Origin: Vicinamibacterales bacterium
GTDB lineage: Bacteria; Acidobacteriota; Vicinamibacteria; Vicinamibacterales; UBA8438
Direction of reading: 5' to 3'
Assembly (NCBI GenBank): GCA_958296065.1
Contig: CATQHX010000057.1
Coordinates: 1-49,653 of the forward strand
Length of the DNA stretch: 49,653 nucleotides
Shown: positions 37,110 to 46,469 of the stretch, piece by piece
Position numbering within the stretch: the stretch's first letter is position 1
How the letters are laid out: the number at the start of each line of letters is the position of its first letter
Notes under the pieces: generated by a model
What the model saw: the letters and a program-made list of their open reading frames with translations, nothing else
What the model was told of the DNA's origin: nothing
Databases searched by the model: none
Translations under genes and position numbers: made by a program

Positions 37110-38492
37110 GGAGCCGCCTCGAGACGTTGCCTTAGGGCCGGCGCAAAAATAACTTCCTAGAAGTGCCTGTAGTCTCGCTATAGGGCACACCCGGTCCCGC
37201 AACGGTTGCGGCGTAGACAGTCCCGCCAGGGCAAAGGTTTTCTGGATCCCGGGGAGCAGATTCCGCCAAGTTTATGGCATAATTACGGACAATGGAATCC
37301 GCAATGGTGCCACAATGAGACCGACCGCGTTCTCCGCCGACACGATCAGCGCGTTGCTCCGCAAGCAGACCATCGCCACGCTGTCCGAGGTGATGACGGC
37401 CCTCGGTCCCGGCGCCAGCAGGCGCACCGCTTTTCGCAAGCTCAAGGATCTCGACGCACGGACCAGCTACTCGCATCGCGGCGGCTACTACACCCTCGAC
37501 GCACTCGCCGACTTCGACGAGCACGGCTTGTGGTCCTTCGCCGGCGTCCGCTTCTCCCGCGCCGGCACCTTGGTCGCGACCGCTGAGTCGTTCGTCAACC
37601 ACGCCCCGGCGGGACACTTCGTCGACGAGTTGGACAACCTGCTCGCGGTCGGCACCCAGGACCCGCTGCGCAAGCTCGTCGGCGACGGGCGTCTGGTGCG
37701 GCACAAGCTCGCCGGCCAGTTCCTCTACTGCGCGGCCGACCGCGCGCACCAGACCCACCAACTGCGCGCGCGGCGCGTGTTGATGGCTACGCCCGGACTT
37801 GTACGGCCCCTGCCTGAGGCCGACCTGATGCCGGAGGAGCTGCGCGCCGCGATCGTGTTGTTCGCCAGCCTGCTCGACGAGCGGCAGCGGCGTCTGTTCG
37901 CCGGACTCGAAGCGCTCAAGTGCGGGTGGGGCGGCGACCGGCGCATCGCCCAACTGCTGGGCATCGACCCGTCGACGGTCGCCGCCGGCCGGCGGCAACT
38001 CGTCGAGCGCGACGTCGAGGTCGACCGGGTGCGGCGCGCGGGCGGCGGACGCCGACCGACGGAAAAGAAACGCCGGAAGTCATCGCCCACATCGAAGCAC
38101 TGATGGACCACGAGACGGCTGGCGACCCGGTCCGCGGCTTGAAGTGGACACGCCGTACGACCGCCAAGGTCGCCGCCGAACTGTGCACGCTCGGCACCGG
38201 CATCTGCGCGCGGACCGTCGCCCGGCTCCTCAAGAAGATGGGATTCTCGCTGCGGGTCAACCACAAGAAGCGTGCCGGCGCCTCGCATCCGAACCGCGAC
38301 GACCAGTTCCAGCACATCGCCGAACTGCGCGAGCGCTGCGCCGTCGACAACACTCCGGTCATCAGCGTCGACACCAAGAAGAAGGAACTCGTCGGCGCGT
38401 TCCGCAATCCCGGCGCCAAGTGGGACCACAGCCCCGAACTGGTCAACGACCACGACTTTCCATCCGCGGCCGAGGGCCGCGCCATCCCCTAC

Positions 38493-39982
38493 CAGCCCGT
38501 GGCGAAAGTCGCGGACCCGGCCTGGCCGAGGGGTGGTCGAGTTTCGTACACTGAGCGGCATGGCGATGGGCAAGAGACCGGCGGCGCGACAAGGGTCGCC
38601 GCTGTGGGTGACGACGGCGGATTTACCGACGAACGCGGGGCATCCATTCTTCGAGCGTCTCAACCGGGTCCTGGAGGATGCGGGTTTCGACGCGTTCGTG
38701 GAGAGTCTGTGCGCGGTGTTCTACGCGTCGCGGATGGGCCGGCCGAGTCTGCGTCCCGGGCGGTATTTCCGGATGCTGTTGATCGGCTACTTCGAGGGGC
38801 TGTCTTCGGAGCGCGGGATTGCGTGGCGGGTGGCCGATTCACTGAGCCTGCGGTCGTTCCTGGACCTGGATGTGACCGAGACGTCTCCGGATCACTCGAC
38901 GTTGTCGCGGACGCGTCGGTTGATCGACGTGGAGACGCACGAGGCGGTGTTTACGTGGGTTCTGGAGCGGCTGGCTGAAGCGGGGCTGGTGGCGGGGAAG
39001 ACGGTCGGCATCGATGCGACGACGCTGGAAGCGAACGCGGCGATGCGTAGCATCGAGCGGCGGGACACGGGCGAATCCCACGAGGCGTTCATCCGGCGGT
39101 TGGCGGAAGCCTCGGGTGTGGAGACACCGACGCGGGCGGATCTGGCTCGGTTCGACCGGTCCCGGAAGAACAAGAAGACGTCGAACAAGGAGTGGAAATC
39201 GCCGCAGGACCCGGACGCGAAGATCGCGAAGATGAAGGACGGCCGGACGCACTTGGCCCACAAGGCCGAGCACGGGGTCGACATGGACACGGGCGCCATC
39301 GTGTCGGTGACGGTGCAGGATGCATCGGACGGCGATACGGCCACGCTGCCAGAGACGCTGATCATGGCGGCGGAGCAGGTCGAGGCGGTTCAGCCGGAGG
39401 GTTCGGGGGTTGAAGAGGTGGTGGCCGACAAGGGCTATCACAGCGACGAGACGCTGGTGGGGCTGCGCGAGGTAGGTGTTCGAAGCCACGTATCGGAACC
39501 GGAGCGCGGCCGGCGCCGCTGGCAGGACAAGAAGACGGGCGAGACGCCGCCGGAGAAGCGAACTGCGCAGCAAGCGTTGTATGCGAACCGCCGGCGTGTG
39601 CGCGGGCGGCGGGGTCGCCGCCTGCAACGCCGCCGGGGCGAGATGGTGGAGCGTACTTTCGCGCACATGTATGAGACGGGCGGTATGCGTCGGGTGTGGG
39701 TGCGCGGTCACGAGAATGTCCGCAAGCGCGTGCTGATCCAGGCGGCCGCCTGCAACATCGGGCTGCTGTTGCGCCACCAGACCGGCGTCGGTACGCCCCG
39801 GAGCCTGCAGGGGCGGGCTTTGGCGGCGATTTGCCACCTGATCGACCGCCTGATCGACCGCTGGGGGCGTCTGACGCGCGTGTGGGGGTTCAAATGGACA
39901 CCGACGGGACTCGTCGGCTCATTTGCTCATCGCCAAGCTACCTGAACACCGGGCTCAGCGAACACACTTCTTCCACGGGCTG
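38493..39982 (+). mobile_element. IS1182-like element (1490 bp)
   Basis: Ends are CAGCCCGTGG... on the left and its imperfect inverse on the right (14 of 17 positions match). A 4-bp target duplication CTAC lies at 38489-38492 and 39983-39986. It appears complete and young, since the transposase frame is intact. Confidence 0.88.
38560..39945 (+). CDS. IS1182-family transposase
   Basis: 461 residues, intact. The N-terminal domain has HPFFERLNRVLEDAGFDAFV, MGRPSLRPGRYFRMLLIGYF and GIAWRVADSLSLRSFLDLD. The DDE core has DHSTLSRTRRLI, then VGIDATTLEANAAMRSI (first Asp), VVADKGYHSDET (second Asp) and ERTFAHMYETGGMRRVWVRG (Glu). The C-terminal tail has AAACNIGLLLRHQTGVGTP. The ATG at 38560 follows a short untranslated leader inside the left end. 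The protein ends 37 bases before the right terminus. Confidence 0.93.
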   Translation: MAMGKRPAARQGSPLWVTTADLPTNAGHPFFERLNRVLEDAGFDAFVESLCAVFYASRMGRPSLRPGRYFRMLLIGYFEGLSSERGIAWRVADSLSLRSFLDLDVTETSPDHSTLSRTRRLIDVETHEAVFTWVLERLAEAGLVAGKTVGIDATTLEANAAMRSIERRDTGESHEAFIRRLAEASGVETPTRADLARFDRSRKNKKTSNKEWKSPQDPDAKIAKMKDGRTHLAHKAEHGVDMDTGAIVSVTVQDASDGDTATLPETLIMAAEQVEAVQPEGSGVEEVVADKGYHSDETLVGLREVGVRSHVSEPERGRRRWQDKKTGETPPEKRTAQQALYANRRRVRGRRGRRLQRRRGEMVERTFAHMYETGGMRRVWVRGHENVRKRVLIQAAACNIGLLLRHQTGVGTPRSLQGRALAAICHLIDRLIDRWGRLTRVWGFKWTPTGLVGSFAHRQAT

Positions 39983-40603
39983 CTACGGCATCTACGACCC
40001 GCGCGCCAATGCCGGCACCGTCTTCGTCGGCCAAACCGCCGACACCCCGGCCTTCGCCGTCGACTGCATCGAAAAGTGGTGGCGCACCGAAGGTCACAAG
40101 GACTATCCCGAGGCCGAAGCCCTGCAGATTCTGGCCGACGGGGGCGGCAGCAACAGTTGCACCGCGCGCGCCTGGAAGTTCAACCTGCAGCATCGCCTCT
40201 GCAACCGGCACGGCTTGCGCGTGACCGTGGCTCATTATCCGCCGGCCACGTCGAAGTGGAATCCCATCGAACACCGCCTCTTCTGTGAGGTCAGCAAGAA
40301 CTGGGCACGCCGTCCGCTGGACAGCTACGAGACCATCCTGAAATACCTGCGCACCACACGCACCGCCACCGGACTGCGCGTGCGCGCACACCTGGTGCGG
40401 AAGACCTACAAGACCGGCGTCAAGGTCACCGACGTGCAGATGCGGGAGCTACGCATCACACCGAACGGCTTCCTCCCCAAATGGAACTACACCATCGAAC
40501 CCATGTAACGAAAAACGGAAGTTATTCTTGCTCCGGCCCTTACTCCCGCAATGGGGGCCTCCCGCCGCCAAAGAATTCGTCGGCGCCTGTCAGGGGAGAG
40601 TCT

Positions 40604-40680
40604 CATGTCGGCGTGGTCTACCGACGCGAACGGCACCCAACGCGGTGTCGACTGGCAGATGAAGGTCGACGGTCTTCGAT
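40604..40680 (+). pseudogene. Possible transposase tail relic (IS630-like)
   Basis: DANGTQRGVDWQMKVDG resembles the end of an IS630-like transposase just before the final Lys/Arg stretch, but the match is short. Bases 40543-40930 otherwise hold nothing I recognise. Confidence 0.3.
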
Positions 40681-40930
40681 TAGCGCATCGCCGGGCAATG
40701 AATACGGGGGAAAATGAGGCGCGGCGGATCGAAGCTCCCCGTCGAAGCGCTTCCGATTTGACGGCGGTTCTTTGGCGGCGGGTTGCACTGCATACGCAGC
40801 TACTACCGTCGCAATGCAAGGCGCGGCGGAGCAAGGCCGGGACCGAGACGGCTTGGGTGCGCCGGCCCGTTCGCGGCAGAGCAGCCCGAAGCGAGGGTAG
40901 GCGAGATGTGTCGTGCCGGCGCCGCCGGCC

Positions 40931-41437
40931 TCAGGACGGCGGCGGCAGCGCGAGTACGTCGGGGACGATGGGCGTGGGGGCACGCAGCATTGTCGTGATC
41001 AAGTCCGGCAGGTCGAGCTTGCGTTGGCGGGCGGTGCGCACGACGCTGGCCAGCACCTGCTGCGTATCGGCGCCTTTGCGCGTGCGGTTTCCGCCGCAGA
41101 CCTTGCGCGTGACCACCGCCGGCCGGATGGCCTGCTCAGCGCGCCAGTTGGTGGCGTCGATCGACGGGTCGCACAGGAAGAGGAACACGGCCGGAAACTC
41201 GTTGGCCAGGTGCTTGGCGAAGCGTTCGGCATCCTCCAGCGGCGGCGGGGCGTCGATCAGCCGGCCCAGACGCGCGGCGAGCCGACCGCGGGCCGACGCC
41301 AGACCGTGCTCGCTGACCTCGCCCGCGTTGCAGCGGTCCCGCAACGCAAGGCCGTCCTGCAGAACCGCCTGTACCGCGCCCGCCCACATACTGTCGGGAT
41401 AGTCCTCCTGCAGTTGCTTGCAGCGGCGAAGCAGATG
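40931..41437 (-). pseudogene. IS66-family transposase, C-terminal relic
   Basis: Reads AHLLRRCKQLQEDYPDSMWA, LRDRCNAGEVS and DAERFAKHLANEFPAVFLFL. It continues with the highly conserved end ATNWRAEQAIRPAVVTRKVC plus GGNRTRKGADTQQVLASVVR, and stops after VLALPPPS. The N-terminal two thirds are missing; the break lies exactly at the palindrome before the Xre gene. Confidence 0.85.
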
Positions 41438-41465
41438 GGCCTATTCCGATATCGGAATAAGGCCC
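41437..41465. promoter_or_regulatory. Palindromic operator, HipB-like
   Basis: TATTCCGATATCGGAATA at 41442-41459 is a perfect 18-bp palindrome, extended by GGGCC and GGCCC arms with one extra A. It has the TATnC-N8-GnATA layout known for HipB operators. It lies about 45 bases before the Xre gene, so it is likely an autoregulatory site. Confidence 0.6.
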
Positions 41466-41507
41466 ACCGGCTTCGACACCACTGCCGAGTGCCAAACCAC
41501 ACGACAC

Positions 41508-41813
41508 GTGACCCGTTCGAACTTCGACCCCGTAGCCGCACGGCTGCGCCGCCCCCTGCGAGAGATGCGCCTGCGCGCCGGCCTGACCCACACGGCCCTG
41601 GGCGAGCGGCTCAACCACCCGCAGCAGTGGGTCTTCAAGTACGAGGCCGGCGAGCGCAGGCTCGACGTGATCGAGTTCATCCAGATCGCCCGCGCGATCG
41701 GCTTCGACCCCGGCAACTTCATCAACACCTTCATGGACGAGCCGGCCGACCTCAACCCAGCCCAGCCCTGCGACCGGCCCCATCCCGCATCGTCGCCCAA
41801 GACCCGAACCTGA
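41508..41813 (+). CDS. Xre-family helix-turn-helix regulator
   Basis: 101 residues. The helix-turn-helix LREMRLRAGLTHTALGERLN is followed by HPQQWVFKYEAGERRLDVIE and FIQIARAIGFDPGNFI, typical of Cro/C1-Xre proteins. The start is GTG at 41508 (VTRSNFDPVAARLRRPLREM); ATG 41566 would remove part of the domain. The palindrome upstream suggests autorepression. In HipB- or MbcA-like systems such a gene pairs with a toxin, but no toxin gene is visible downstream, where a transposase relic begins. Confidence 0.85.
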   Translation: MTRSNFDPVAARLRRPLREMRLRAGLTHTALGERLNHPQQWVFKYEAGERRLDVIEFIQIARAIGFDPGNFINTFMDEPADLNPAQPCDRPHPASSPKTRT

Positions 41814-41950
41814 CGCTGGCTACCTGCCCGGAGGACACCGTCCCATAGACGCTAACTTATTCGGACCGCATGATCCTCCGGCAGCTCGGTCCAGCCGAAG
41901 TACGCCGAGAGTTGCGGCCGTCGGCGACGTGGCGACTCCGCCAGCGTACC

Positions 41951-42305
41951 GGAGATCTGAATCGGATCCAGAAGCACCCGTCCTTCGTCTACCAGACGGT
42001 GCGGCTGGTGGAGCACCCGCAGCTGCGCATCGAGGTCCGGGTACGGCCCCGCGCCGGGGCGCGAGGTCCTCGCAGTGCCGGCGACCGGCCCCGGGCTACG
42101 ACACGCAGGCGGTCCGGCGCTTCGACTTCGTACCCCTGTGGCACACCCCCGTGGTCTTCCTCTACGCCATGCGCGCGTGTCCTGCCCGCGCTACGGCGTG
42201 CAGCTCGAGGCGCTGCCGTGGGCCACCCGCGCGCCGCGCACGGCGCTGCTGCTGATGAACGAGCCGGCCGACCCGTGGCGCCGTGCGGTCGGTCTCGGCC
42301 GGAAC
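41951..42305 (+). pseudogene. ISL3-family transposase N-terminal relic
   Basis: Pieces in three frames: IQKHPSFVYQTVRLVEHPQL, then PGYDTQAVRRFDFVPLWHTP plus VVFLYAMR, then RVSCPRYGVQLEALPWATR. This order is the zinc-finger start of ISL3 transposases; one zinc ligand Cys is Tyr here. No DDE domain follows. Confidence 0.6.
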
Positions 42306-42727
42306 GGCGGCACCCCGCCGTGCCGCCGCACCGTCCCGGGCCCGGCGTTGTAGGCCGCAAGCGCGAGCACGGTCCCGACCTCGTCGGCGAGACGCCGCAG
42401 GCAGGCGACGCCCGCCTCGACGTTGGCGGCCGGATCGAACGGATCCGCCAGCCCGAGATCACGGGCCGTCGCAGGCATCAGTTGCATCAGGCCCTGCGCG
42501 CCGGCCGGCGACACCGCATCCTGACGGTGTCCCGACTCGACGGCGACCTCCGCATGCACGAGCAACGGATCGATTCTGTCCCGGGCGGCAGCCGCAGCCA
42601 CCACGTTCGCGTAGGGCAAGACGACGCCCAACGGCTGCGCGCGCGCCGGAAGGGAGACCAACAGCACGAGAGAGGCGACGACACACACGGCCGCCGTCCG
42701 GCGGCATCCACGCAAACCCGGCACCAT
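42191..42727 (-). CDS. Lytic transglycosylase (SLT), C-terminus truncated
   Basis: 178-residue secreted peptidoglycan-cleaving enzyme of the VirB1-like type. The signal peptide is AAVCVVASLVLLVSLPARAQ. The catalytic domain has VHAEVAVESGHRQDAVSPAG (catalytic Glu), AQGLMQLMPATARDLGLADP, FDPAANVEAGVACLRRL and LALAAYNAGPGTVRRHGG. After GGVPPFR the sequence loses similarity and runs antisense through an ISL3 relic to a late stop, so the natural end is probably lost. Such enzymes often belong to conjugation systems, which fits the mobile context. The ATG at 42727 gives a full signal peptide. Confidence 0.8.
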   Translation of the reverse strand: MVPGLRGCRRTAAVCVVASLVLLVSLPARAQPLGVVLPYANVVAAAAARDRIDPLLVHAEVAVESGHRQDAVSPAGAQGLMQLMPATARDLGLADPFDPAANVEAGVACLRRLADEVGTVLALAAYNAGPGTVRRHGGVPPFRPRPTARRHGSAGSFISSSAVRGARVAHGSASSCTP

Positions 42728-42932
42728 TCGCACCCTCGCTCGACACCCCCGCGCCCACGAGCGAGGAGTACGCGCGCGCCGGGTCACTCGCCGACGACCG
42801 CACCCGACCAGATCGTCCGACCGGCCGCGACTCCGTACGCTCGCGGCACGCCTCGCCCGCCGGACCAGGCGCACGCCGAGCCGCGCAACGGAAATCCGCC
42901 GGCAGGAGGGCGAAGCAAGGACGGAGGACACA

Positions 42933-43436
42933 ATGCGCCGAACCAGATTCCTCGCCGACACGGCGCTGCTCGCCGCGGTGCTGGCGACAGCTGCAACGCC
43001 GACCGAAGCCACCGGACAGGCCGAGGCGGCGCCCACCGGAGCAAGGGGCGAACGGGTCACGGTTGCCGCGCTACCGCCAGCGCGGATTCCCACCATCACG
43101 TGCCTGCGCGCCGGAGGGCAGCGTTGCCTCGACGAGACCCGATGGAGGAACGCCGACAGCCGCGGCCCGCAGGCGGCCGCGCCGAACGAAGAACCGGAGC
43201 CCGACCTGGTCCTCGTGCTGCGACCGCGTACGTTCAAGTCCCGGCTGTTGCGCGGCGGGCTCGCCCTCGGCGCCACGGCGGCCTTCCTGGCCGCGTGCGG
43301 CCAGTTCGGCGGCGATTGGGAACCCGGCGCCCCGAAACCGTGCAAGCTGGACAACGAGGCGCTGCACGCCATCGCCGGGATCGGCGCCGGCGCCGGCATC
43401 GCCTTCGGCATCACCGAGATCGTCATCGGGTGGTAG
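42933..43436 (+). CDS. Hypothetical secreted/membrane protein, 167 aa
   Basis: I do not recognise the family. The N-terminus looks like a signal peptide (RRTRFLADTALLAAVLATAA). The middle is Pro/Arg-rich and polar. The C-terminus has two hydrophobic, Gly/Ala-rich segments (LLRGGLALGATAAFLAA and IAGIGAGAGIAFGITEIVIG) separated by a Cys-containing loop. GGAGG lies six bases before the ATG, so it is probably expressed. It is divergent from the lytic transglycosylase. It may be an envelope accessory of a conjugation-related module, but this is inference. Confidence 0.65.
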   Translation: MRRTRFLADTALLAAVLATAATPTEATGQAEAAPTGARGERVTVAALPPARIPTITCLRAGGQRCLDETRWRNADSRGPQAAAPNEEPEPDLVLVLRPRTFKSRLLRGGLALGATAAFLAACGQFGGDWEPGAPKPCKLDNEALHAIAGIGAGAGIAFGITEIVIGW

Positions 43437-43533
43437 GCAGGCAGCCCGCACACCACAGCCTCGCGCCACGCGCTCAGGCGCCGCGGCAGCGACCGACAAC
43501 GACGAGGCGCCCTCAACACCGCAAGGACCGAAC

Positions 43534-44100
43534 ATGGCGCGACCGACCACCTGGTTCACCCCCGCTCGAACGAGCGCCGTTCGTGGCCGAGCACCGCGAC
43601 TCGGCGGGGCCGCCGCCCGGACCGCGAGTCATCGAGATCAGCAGTCCCAGCAGCGAGCCGTTCGGCCGCCCCCTGAGCGCCATGCGCCTGCGTGCCGCTG
43701 GCGAGAACGGCGACCGCGCACAGGTCGTCTACCAGGCCGCGAAGTGCTCCGGCGACGGCGGCCCCGACGAGGACACCGCCGCCAACGGCTTCGACGCCAA
43801 GCCGCGCGACCGCGAGCGGAGGAAGGTAGGCGCGCTGCGCGGCTTCCAGCATGACGGGACCCACTGGCCGGCTGCCTCCGGCAGCGCCTTCTACGACCGG
43901 CTCTGGATCCAGGCGGCCGTCGCCGCCGGGGCCGCGCGCGAACTCGCCCGCTACCACGCCTACACCGACCAGTTCCACAGGCCCGGCGTCTCCGTCGCCT
44001 GCCAGGCCCGTGCAGCAGCCGTGCTCGCAGGGCTCGAGCGCAGCCGCCGGATCGACAGGATCTACAGCACCGATCAGTGGGCGGAGACGCTGCAACTCGG
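43534..44100 (+). pseudogene. DarT1-associated NADAR antitoxin-like gene, broken
   Basis: Starts MARPTTWFTP, then after one frameshift LERAPFVAEHRDSAGPPPGP and VIEISSPSSEPFGRPLSAMR. Next come VVYQAAKCSGDGGPDEDTAA, AKPRDRERRKVGALRGFQHD, THWPAASGSAFYDRLWIQAA, ARYHAYTDQFHRPGVSVACQ and ARAAAVLAGLERS. The order and spacing match the NADAR-like antitoxins beside DarT1, which remove ADP-ribose from DNA bases. The 3' end has no stop near the family end and runs into a radical SAM relic. No darT toxin gene is present. One extra G near 43563 explains the 5' break. Confidence 0.65.
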
Positions 44101-44104
44101 CGAC

Positions 44105-44370
44105 GAAGCACGGCCCGGCAGCTCGTCATCCCCCGCGCCGAGGAAGGGGTCGACTACGGCCGGCTCGACGCAAGCGACGAGAAGGCCAATACCGTCGGGA
44201 GAGGCGTGCAGCACCAGTACACGAACACGGCGCGGCTCCTGCAACGAGGTCTGCGGCGCCTATTGCCGTTACTGCTTCTGCAAGCGCCTGGGCATGAACG
44301 AAACGACGAGGCCACCAACCACGTGTCGCCCAGATCAGCAACGTCCTGCTTTCGGGCGCCAAATCCGGAT
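44105..44370 (+). pseudogene. KamA-like radical SAM relic
   Basis: IPRAEEGVDYGRLDASDEKA plus NTVGRGVQHQYTNTA is in one frame. NEVCGAYCRYCFCKRLGMN is in another, holding the CxxxCxxC iron-sulfur motif. Then NDEATNHVSP, and after a deletion QISNVLLSG. This is the arrangement of lysine-2,3-aminomutase-like (KamA family) enzymes. Several indels and deletions make it inactive. Confidence 0.65.
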
Positions 44371-44527
44371 CGAGCTCGACGCCGACGACCAACCCGGCGG
44401 CCTGCGCGCCGGCCGCCTCGACGACCGTTCCGTCACCGCAGCCGAAATCCACGAAACCGTCCCGCGGACCGAGGCGCAACAGCCCGAGGGCGACCGCGAG
44501 CACGCCCGGGTCGATCCGCCGGAACGG
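44357..44527 (-). pseudogene. SAM-dependent methyltransferase fragment
   Basis: FRRIDPGVLAVALGLLRLGP, then DGFVDFGCGDGTVVEAAGA (motif I) and VVGVELDPDL (acidic loop). Only the first half of a class I methyltransferase fold remains; it then runs antisense into the radical SAM relic. Confidence 0.6.
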
Positions 44528-44853
44528 CGCACGACCGCGCCGGGCGTCCGTCGCGGCCGCACGCCAGCACACGAGGTGGCCGACCGGGGCCACCAGCGAG
44601 GGTCGCGCGCCGAGAGAACCCAAGCCGTCCCGCACGTCCGTACCGATAGTCGACCGCGGCCGGCCGCCACGCACATCCACCCCCGAGGTCCTTTCCTGCA
44701 AGCACCCTGCAGAAACCAGACCTGACATCAACGGGCGGCGCCCTCGTGAGCCGGTTCGCCATCCACCACGCGTACTCTGCCCGCCGCACCAGCAAGAGCC
44801 CGAGCGGGAAACTGAGACAGCCTCCGTATACTCGGCCGCGAACGGAGCCCGGA

Positions 44854-45510
44854 TTGAACGAGACACACGAGTCCGACCCGCTACGTGACCGGATTGACTC
44901 CGACGTGTTGGCCGAGTATGTGCACCGGCTGCAGAAGGTCATGTTGACCATGACGAGCAGACGCGCCCGGGAAGAGGCCGGCAGCGATGCCCCGATAGAG
45001 GTCTTCGCACGGCATCTGATCGCCGCAGGCGCCATCGACGCCGCAGCCGACGCCTACAGCCACAGGGCGGGGACCACCGATACGGCGGAGATCGCGCGGT
45101 GGCACCGCCAGTTGGCCGATGCACTGTGCATCCCCAGACGAGGCACGACGAGCTTCTGCCCGCCGCTCGAGCCCGGCACGCCACGCGCCACCGAGCCGGG
45201 CCTGCGGCGCTGGAACGCGCACTTCCAGGTAAGCCTCCGCGACGCGGGCGTCTATTTCCGCCGCGGACGGCACAGCGGCCCGCACAGTTACGAGTTGTGC
45301 GAAACGGGCTACGGGTGGACGCTGATCGACCACGGTGAACCCGCCTGCGACCGCGAACGCACGGAACACCTGATTCACGAGAGCGCCGAAGCGCTGATTC
45401 GCTGCGCAAACGACATGGGCGGAGCGCAAAAGGACGCCGACACGCTGCGGGCCGAGCTGTGGCAAGACGCCGAGCGCGATGGCAATACCGACCCGGGGGA
45501 CGGACGATGA
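44854..45510 (+). CDS. Hypothetical protein, 218 aa
   Basis: Not recognised. The frame is open from a GTG at 44746, but I prefer the TTG at 44854 because GGAG lies six bases upstream and the protein-like sequence begins there (NETHESDPLRDRIDSDVLAE). The N-terminal half is helical (YVHRLQKVMLTMTSRRAREE, VFARHLIAAGAIDAAADAYS). The C-terminal half reads like an alpha/beta domain (FQVSLRDAGVYFRRGRHSGP, GYGWTLIDHGEPACDRERTE). No signal or membrane segment. It overlaps a 40-codon ORF by ATGA, so both are probably one unit. Perhaps an accessory gene of the mobile element. Confidence 0.6.
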   Translation: MNETHESDPLRDRIDSDVLAEYVHRLQKVMLTMTSRRAREEAGSDAPIEVFARHLIAAGAIDAAADAYSHRAGTTDTAEIARWHRQLADALCIPRRGTTSFCPPLEPGTPRATEPGLRRWNAHFQVSLRDAGVYFRRGRHSGPHSYELCETGYGWTLIDHGEPACDRERTEHLIHESAEALIRCANDMGGAQKDADTLRAELWQDAERDGNTDPGDGR

Positions 45511-45629
45511 CAGCCCCCGGGCTCCCGGAAGGACTCGAGCTCGACGTGCGACAGGATGCTCTGACCGCCAACCCGCAGAAGACCTACCGCACGGGAGACA
45601 CGCTCCCGACCGGCATAACGGTCGAATGA
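45507..45629 (+). CDS. Small ORF, 40 aa, coupled
   Basis: ATG overlaps the preceding stop as ATGA. It encodes TAPGLPEGLELDVRQDALTA followed by NPQKTYRTGDTLPTGITVE, acidic and soluble. Unknown function; the overlap is the main evidence that it is real. Confidence 0.45.
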   Translation: MTAPGLPEGLELDVRQDALTANPQKTYRTGDTLPTGITVE

Positions 45630-45869
45630 GCTACCTGATTCTCATAAGGCATTCATTCTAAACGACTTGCATGCAGTTCCCTGGCCACAATTCACTCATC
45701 GATTCCCACTTTCTGAACCGGAATCCACGGGACCATTCGAGACGTTTTCAGCGTTTCAGCGTAATGCGGGCGAGGTCCCGGAAGTTACCCGTGGAAAGGC
45801 TTGACAAGCGGGGAGGCGTCCACACACGACAGTTGCCGGGCGGGATTCGCACCCGCTGAGGAAAGGCGC

Positions 45870-46118
45870 CTTTCAAAGCTGGACCTCACCGCCACCGAGC
45901 ACGACCTGCTGTGCGCGCTCGCGCGCAACGCCGCTGGCGTGTGTTCCTACGACGACCTGGCGCGCCTCGTCTGGCGCCGCAAACACGTCGACCCGAAGCT
46001 GGTGCGCGCCTTTGTCCGGCGCCTGCGCGGCAAGCTCGGCGACGACGCCGCCAAGCCCGTCTACATCCTCACCGAGCGCGGCGTCGGCTACCGCATGGCC
46101 GCGCCGCCGGACCGGTGA
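45870..46118 (+). pseudogene. OmpR-type winged-helix domain relic
   Basis: LDLTATEHDLLCALARNAAG, DDLARLVWRRKHVDPKLVRA, RRLRGKLGDDAAKPVYILTE and RGVGYRM form a full winged-helix output domain with no receiver in front. It is related to the domain end left in the 7-8.7 kb relic. Bases 45630-45869 hold nothing recognisable. Confidence 0.7.
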
Positions 46119-46141
46119 GCCCAGGCGCCCGGCCACGCGAA

Positions 46142-46240
46142 AGACGCTCTCGTCTTCCGGGTCTTCGCGTTCGTCTCGCCACGTGAGCGCCGCCGCCAAG
46201 TGTGCGGCGTCGTAGGCCCGCAGGTCGTGCCAATCCGCGC
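46142..46240 (-). pseudogene. PIN-domain (VapC-like) relic
   Basis: WHDLRAYDAAHLAAALTWRD followed by EREDPEDESVF matches the C-terminal part of VapC toxins (the RAYDAxHLAAAL helix carrying an active-site Asp). The N-terminal half is missing. Bases 46241-46469 show no clear gene. Confidence 0.55.
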
Positions 46241-46469
46241 CGTCGGCGTTGCACATTTCGCGCGCTCGCACCCGTGCGCCCGGATCAAGGCAGCCTCTGG
46301 CGCTGTGCGCACGTCTCGGGATCGTGGGGTGACAACTCGCTCTTGGCGCTGGTCGATCGTCAGTCCTCTGGCTGGCGGCCTTCGGCGCGGCCGGCGCAGG
46401 CGGCCCCGGCGTCGGCCCGGCGGCAGGCGGCCATGCACGCAATCGTCGATTGCGCGCGGCGGATTGTCG

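Larger units (their letters stand above)
37315..40508 (+). pseudogene. ISAzo13-family transposase, frameshifted and split
   Basis: The first part runs 37315-38070 (RPTAFSADTISALLRKQTIA, then MPEELRAAIVLFASLLDERQ, RRIAQLLGIDPSTVAAGRR). Near 38070 a run of A is one base short, and the frame moves to KETPEVIAHIEALMDHETAG, LKWTRRTTAKVAAEL, ISVDTKKKELVGAFRNPGAK and VNDHDF. At 38492 the IS1182-like element interrupts it. From 39983 it resumes with GIYDPRANAGTVFVGQTADT, LADGGGSNSCTARAWK and HYPPATSKWNPIEHRLFCEV to the stop at 40508. A programmed -1 frameshift at the A run is possible, but the insertion makes it inactive anyway. Confidence 0.88.
37132..40542 (+). mobile_element. ISAzo13-like element, interrupted by IS1182-like element
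   Basis: Terminal inverted repeats at 37135-37157 and 40517-40539 match at 21 of 23 positions (GGGCCGGnGCAAnAATAACT core). TTA flanks both sides (37132-37134 and 40540-40542). Without the insert at 38493-39982 and one CTAC copy, the element is about 1.9 kb. Confidence 0.85.

Noticed and set aside
41870..44725. 951-codon plus-strand frame as one protein
   Set aside because: Its parts belong to unrelated things: ISL3 relic, antisense of the lytic transglycosylase, another frame of the secreted hypothetical, then NADAR. Only the NADAR part is meaningful.
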